Part shown: piece by piece, positions 60,450-64,000 of the stretch | How the letters are laid out: every line of letters starts with the position of its first letter | How positions within the stretch are numbered: the first letter of the stretch is position 1 | DNA from: Aureliella sp046290675 | Lineage (GTDB): Bacteria; Planctomycetota; Planctomycetia; Pirellulales; Pirellulaceae | Reading direction: 5' to 3' | DNA: 64,000 bases | Assembly (NCBI GenBank): GCA_046290675.1 | Contig: JBKAHA010000003.1 | Span: 744,001 to 808,000, forward strand | Position numbers and translations under genes: made by a program | Notes under the pieces: model-generated | What the model was told of the DNA's origin: nothing | Databases searched by the model: none | The model's input: the letters and a program-made list of their open reading frames with translations, nothing else

Positions 60450-63400
60450 ATGCTGGCAACATCCTGTCCACCCGATGATGAGATTCGAGCTTACCTGAAC
60501 GGTCGACTCGAAGAAAGCGATTCTGATGTATTGGAACGTCACCTCGAGGAATGCCGATTGTGCGATGAGGTCGTCGAACGTCTGGATTCGGAACTCGGGC
60601 AAGCGGCGGACAGCGTCGTTCGGTTACTGCGTCACGCGCCGCCGGAAGATGAGCAGGCTGCGGGCTACGGGAACACTCGATTCGACTCCGCTGCCAACAA
60701 CGCCTTCGCCTCACCGATTCGCCCCGACTGCATCGCTGGATACCGGCTCGGTGAATTAGTTGGTCGTGGTGGTATGGGGGCGGTCTACCACGCGCACCAT
60801 CAGGCGCTGGACAGGTCGGTGGCGATCAAAGTCCTGCCTGCTCTTGCCGGACGCCGGGAAGAATTCGTGGAACGATTCTTGCGAGAGATGAAAGCGGCGG
60901 GGCGATTGGAGCATCCTTCGATCGTAAGGACAACCGACGCCGGCGAACACGACGGCTTTCACTACTTAGTGATGGATTTGATCGACGGATTGGACTTATC
61001 CAAAGTTGGGAAGGCTTGCGGGCGTCTGCGAATTGCGGATGCGTGCGAGGTCGTCCGTCAAGCGGCATTGGGGCTGTCGCATGCCCACGAGCAAGGTATT
61101 GTGCATCGCGACATCAAGCCATCGAACCTGATGCTGGATGCGGAGGGACGGACCCGAATCTTGGATTTCGGATTAGCTCAGGTTGGGTTTTGGGATTCCG
61201 GAGCTGCCGACATCACCAGCGTCGGCCAGTTGATGGGGACCCTAGACTACATGGCTCCCGAGCAGGCCGAGCAAAGTGGTTCGGTTGATTATCGAGCCGA
61301 TCTTTACTCGCTCGGAGCCACCTTGTTTCGATTGCTGACCGGCCGAGCGCCCTTGGCAGCATCTCCGAACATGACGCCGCTGGAAAAACTGCGATTGCTT
61401 TCGACTTTCGAAGCGCCCAAATTGGACTCGCTTCGCGATGATGTTTCTCGCGAATTATGCGAACTGATTGCTTCGTTGCTTAACCGTGATCCTTCGAAGC
61501 GACCCGCGAGTGCGGTCCACGTTGCGGAAGCCTTGAGACCGTTTTGTGATGGCGAAGCTCTCCGCGAGTTGTTGACAGAAGCCCGCCGCGTTCCAGCTGA
61601 ATCCTCAGATCAACTAGCCGCCCTACTGCCCCTCGGGATCGCAGGGCCGACAAGCGGAGACGCAGCGCAGACGGCAACAAATGCATCCGGTTCGAACGAC
61701 GCTGCCTCAGGAATCCGCGACCGTGTCTTCTCGGCGGCAGGATGGCTCGCCTTTGCGGCGCTGGCGTGCTGTGGCGTGATGTTGATTCTGGAAACGCAAA
61801 AAGGGCAACTCATCATCGAATCGCCCGAAGCAGGTGTTCACGTCGATGTCGTCGATGATGAGTCCAACCAGACAGCGTTTTCCATTGATATGGATTCGGA
61901 AACGGAGACGACTCGACTGCGAAGTGGCAAGTACCGGATCGTCATTGACGCACCCTCGGATCAATTCCGCATCAGCAATGAAACGTTTGAGATCTTAAAC
62001 GGACAAACCGTCATTGCGCGAGTCTCCGAAAAGGCGACGCCAACATCGTCCGCTGCAAATTCCAATGAAGCGAACTCCGAGGCGGGCAGCGAGAGTGTCT
62101 TGGAGGCTGGCGGCCAAATTGGCCTTCCCACGTATGAAGGCGCCGACCTCGCGGAGTGGATGAGGCGACTTCGATTGGAACGATCGCCGGAAGAGATCTC
62201 GAAAGCCCTCGCGGCGATCAGTTCCATGGCCGGTCTCGAATATCGATCGGTGCTCCGATTGGAGCTGGAGAAGTTTGCAAGTACCAATCGCTTGACGTCG
62301 GCCAAGCTTCAATCTGAGTTCCTCCTCGCGGTTCACCGCGTGTGTGGCAACGAGACACTGAATTGCCTTACGAACATACTGGCTGCTTCGAACGCTGACT
62401 CGGCCAAAGCATTGTGGTTGTCGCACTTTAATTCGCGCGTTCATTCCGGTCTGGCGATTCCAGCGCCAGACTACCTCGCGTCATTCAAACACTGGGCGCG
62501 AGCGACACTAAGCGACGAGAAATCGAGTGAGTTTCTTGTGCAGCAAACGGCCAACACTTTGGTAGCGATCTGTGATGCCTCGGGTAACGAATCGGTTGAG
62601 GCTGTCGGAGGCTGGGTTGGCAAGGAGTTAGTTCAGACGCTGGCAACTGCGAAGCGCTTAACCAATGATAATTTTTGGTTGCAACGACTCGAAAGGTATC
62701 CCGGCGAGCAGTGGCATCCCGATTTTCGCGAGGAAGTACAGACGCGTGCGTTCGAGGCGTTGGGAATTCGCTCTGGACGTGAAGGCGACAAATCCGATTT
62801 GGTTGCTCCGCTGGTTGTCCTGCGTAATACGCTTGGCGAACGAGCACCGCTTTCTGCATCGCATCGCTCCATACTTGAGATTTGGTTGAAAGCAGAGCTG
62901 AATAACTTGACCGAAGCCCCGGCGTCTCTGACTGAAATCATCGATCCCAACGTACCCGGCTCGCCAAAATCGCAATTTGAGGTAGCGAATTCACCATATG
63001 ACAGACCTGCCCGGGCCACGCGGCGTTCCGAATATGTGACCAACTACTGTCATGAATTGCTTCTGACTGTGGAAGCAAGTCAGCTGGCTGAATCTTTGTC
63101 GACACCGCTCGAATCGCTTTTCGAACATTTAGGGCAACTGCCGATCGGTAGCTGGGTGTACTCGCCTTATCCAATTAAAACGCCGGAAACGGTTCGCCGA
63201 CATGAGCGGAATCGGTCAACGCTCAGACAGCTCTACACGCGAGTGGCTTATCTGTTGCGTAGAGATTCTGAGGCAGTAAATTCACGCTTCGAGCAAATGT
63301 TGAATGTGGATGTAGACAGGCAAGTTAGCTTGGATTTGCAACGACTTTTTTACACTGGCGTTAATGCTGCAAACGAGTTTCGAAGTGCTTTCAATCAGCT

Positions 63401-64000
63401 TTGGGAGCAGCTGCATTCGCGTCATCGGTCAGAAGCGGTGCCCGAGTTGGTACGTTTCCTGAGCGAAGGATCGGACGGTTTGCGACGGCGTAAGAACGAG
63501 CGTGATACCTACCTGATCTATGCCGCTCAATGTCTTTACCGGATGGCTCCCGGTGAATTCTGGAGTCACTATGTCGAAGCGCTTGACGGGACGGATGAAG
63601 CAACCAAGTTGGAACTGATGGAAGTGCAGTTCTCGAGGCTCGAGGAGTTTGGGTGCTCAGCGCGTGCCGAGATCCAGCCGCTGTTGAATTGGGTGAAGCG
63701 ACTGCATGACACTTCAGCAGAGAAAACCGGCGATATGGACCATATCAAGGAGGTCCGATCTAGATCGATCAAGTTGCTTGTTGATTTGTTGCGTGATCGT
63801 TCGTCGGTAGTGAAGAAGTTTGAGCCTAAGGAATACCAGGCGGAGGCTGGTCTCGTTGCGGATGAATGCCAACAAGCCATCGTCGATACGCTGAAGGGAA
63901 TTCAGACCCTTCACGACCGGGATTTTTGGTTGTTGCAAGCGGCCACGTATCCGATCGCGGGTTCCAACCAAGTTGAGATGGATTTCGTACTAGGGCGTTC
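60450..64000 (+). CDS. Giant membrane Ser/Thr kinase with zinc anti-sigma-like N-terminus (module 2, 3' end missing)
   Basis: Open for 1183 codons to the window edge. Residues 1-45 resemble a zinc anti-sigma head: AYLNGRLEESDSDVLERHLEECRLC, with H-x3-C-x2-C. The kinase domain (about 97-385) has LVGRGGMGAVY, Lys127, HRD 219-221 in HRDIKPSN, and DFG at 239: an intact active Hanks-type kinase. One transmembrane helix is at about 431-448, followed by the KGQLIIESPEAGVHV linker common in planctomycete kinases. The remaining 700 residues are of unknown fold; a segment near 727 (NDNFWLQRLERYP) is echoed near 1150 (DRDFWLLQAATYP), suggesting duplicated units. The kinase may control the divergent sigma factor. 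Confidence 0.9.
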   Translation, partial: MLATSCPPDDEIRAYLNGRLEESDSDVLERHLEECRLCDEVVERLDSELGQAADSVVRLLRHAPPEDEQAAGYGNTRFDSAANNAFASPIRPDCIAGYRLGELVGRGGMGAVYHAHHQALDRSVAIKVLPALAGRREEFVERFLREMKAAGRLEHPSIVRTTDAGEHDGFHYLVMDLIDGLDLSKVGKACGRLRIADACEVVRQAALGLSHAHEQGIVHRDIKPSNLMLDAEGRTRILDFGLAQVGFWDSGAADITSVGQLMGTLDYMAPEQAEQSGSVDYRADLYSLGATLFRLLTGRAPLAASPNMTPLEKLRLLSTFEAPKLDSLRDDVSRELCELIASLLNRDPSKRPASAVHVAEALRPFCDGEALRELLTEARRVPAESSDQLAALLPLGIAGPTSGDAAQTATNASGSNDAASGIRDRVFSAAGWLAFAALACCGVMLILETQKGQLIIESPEAGVHVDVVDDESNQTAFSIDMDSETETTRLRSGKYRIVIDAPSDQFRISNETFEILNGQTVIARVSEKATPTSSAANSNEANSEAGSESVLEAGGQIGLPTYEGADLAEWMRRLRLERSPEEISKALAAISSMAGLEYRSVLRLELEKFASTNRLTSAKLQSEFLLAVHRVCGNETLNCLTNILAASNADSAKALWLSHFNSRVHSGLAIPAPDYLASFKHWARATLSDEKSSEFLVQQTANTLVAICDASGNESVEAVGGWVGKELVQTLATAKRLTNDNFWLQRLERYPGEQWHPDFREEVQTRAFEALGIRSGREGDKSDLVAPLVVLRNTLGERAPLSASHRSILEIWLKAELNNLTEAPASLTEIIDPNVPGSPKSQFEVANSPYDRPARATRRSEYVTNYCHELLLTVEASQLAESLSTPLESLFEHLGQLPIGSWVYSPYPIKTPETVRRHERNRSTLRQLYTRVAYLLRRDSEAVNSRFEQMLNVDVDRQVSLDLQRLFYTGVNAANEFRSAFNQLWEQLHSRHRSEAVPELVRFLSEGSDGLRRRKNERDTYLIYAAQCLYRMAPGEFWSHYVEALDGTDEATKLELMEVQFSRLEEFGCSARAEIQPLLNWVKRLHDTSAEKTGDMDHIKEVRSRSIKLLVDLLRDRSSVVKKFEPKEYQAEAGLVADECQQAIVDTLKGIQTLHDRDFWLLQAATYPIAGSNQVEMDFVLGR

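Overview
The window looks like chromosome of a planctomycete, most likely of the Pirellulaceae type. This is inferred from gene content: five sulfatases, three DUF1080 (3-keto-disaccharide hydrolase-like) domains, a DUF1800/DUF1501 pair, exported Gfo/Idh/MocA oxidoreductase with DoxX, two Ser/Thr kinases each next to an ECF sigma factor, loosely packed genes, many TTG/GTG starts and frequent long intergenic gaps. No rRNA, tRNA, CRISPR array, transposase, integrase or phage gene was recognised. Start codons were chosen by eye from ribosome-binding sites and signal peptides.

Layout. 1-8 kb: end of a 2-keto-3-deoxygluconate kinase, a PIG-L deacetylase, tsaD, an exported thioredoxin-like protein, an SLC13 carrier (minus strand), nnrD and an exported endonuclease/exonuclease/phosphatase protein. 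8-16 kb: a large M16 protease, a DUF1080 protein, a 2-keto-acid decarboxylase (minus), a DUF547 protein and a small lipoprotein. 16-19 kb: a GT2 glycosyltransferase followed by a GT-C-like membrane glycosyltransferase. 19-22 kb: ECF sigma factor plus Ser/Thr kinase module 1. 22-32 kb: TGS-GTPase, a 13-bp minisatellite, polX, Gfo/Idh/MocA and DoxX (minus), an EVE-domain protein with a basic tail, a lactate permease-type carrier and a 3-hydroxyisobutyrate dehydrogenase-family enzyme. 32-48 kb: two minus-strand sulfatases and a DUF1080-glucose/sorbosone dehydrogenase fusion, a large exported unknown, DUF1800/DUF1501, an SGNH hydrolase and two plus-strand sulfatases. 48-52 kb: carbamoyltransferase, SxtJ-like protein and cytochrome P450. 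52-59 kb: PhoD-like phosphatase, repeat-rich gap, unknown protein, sulfatase-DUF1080 fusion and a DUF3667 membrane protein. 59.6-64 kb: ECF sigma factor and a divergent giant Ser/Thr kinase (module 2, cut by the window end).

How the genes fit together. The sulfatases, DUF1080 proteins, sugar dehydrogenase-like fusion, KDG kinase, oxidoreductases and carriers are consistent with breakdown of sulfated polysaccharides, a well-known planctomycete lifestyle, but no single polysaccharide locus is evident. Regulation appears to include two ECF-kinase modules. In both, the kinase N-terminus resembles the start of an anti-sigma factor, and the first kinase carries a PDC/Cache-like sensor region with no visible membrane anchor. 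The last 15 kb also holds clustered intergenic palindromic and tandem repeats that share a short core and are not explained by genes.
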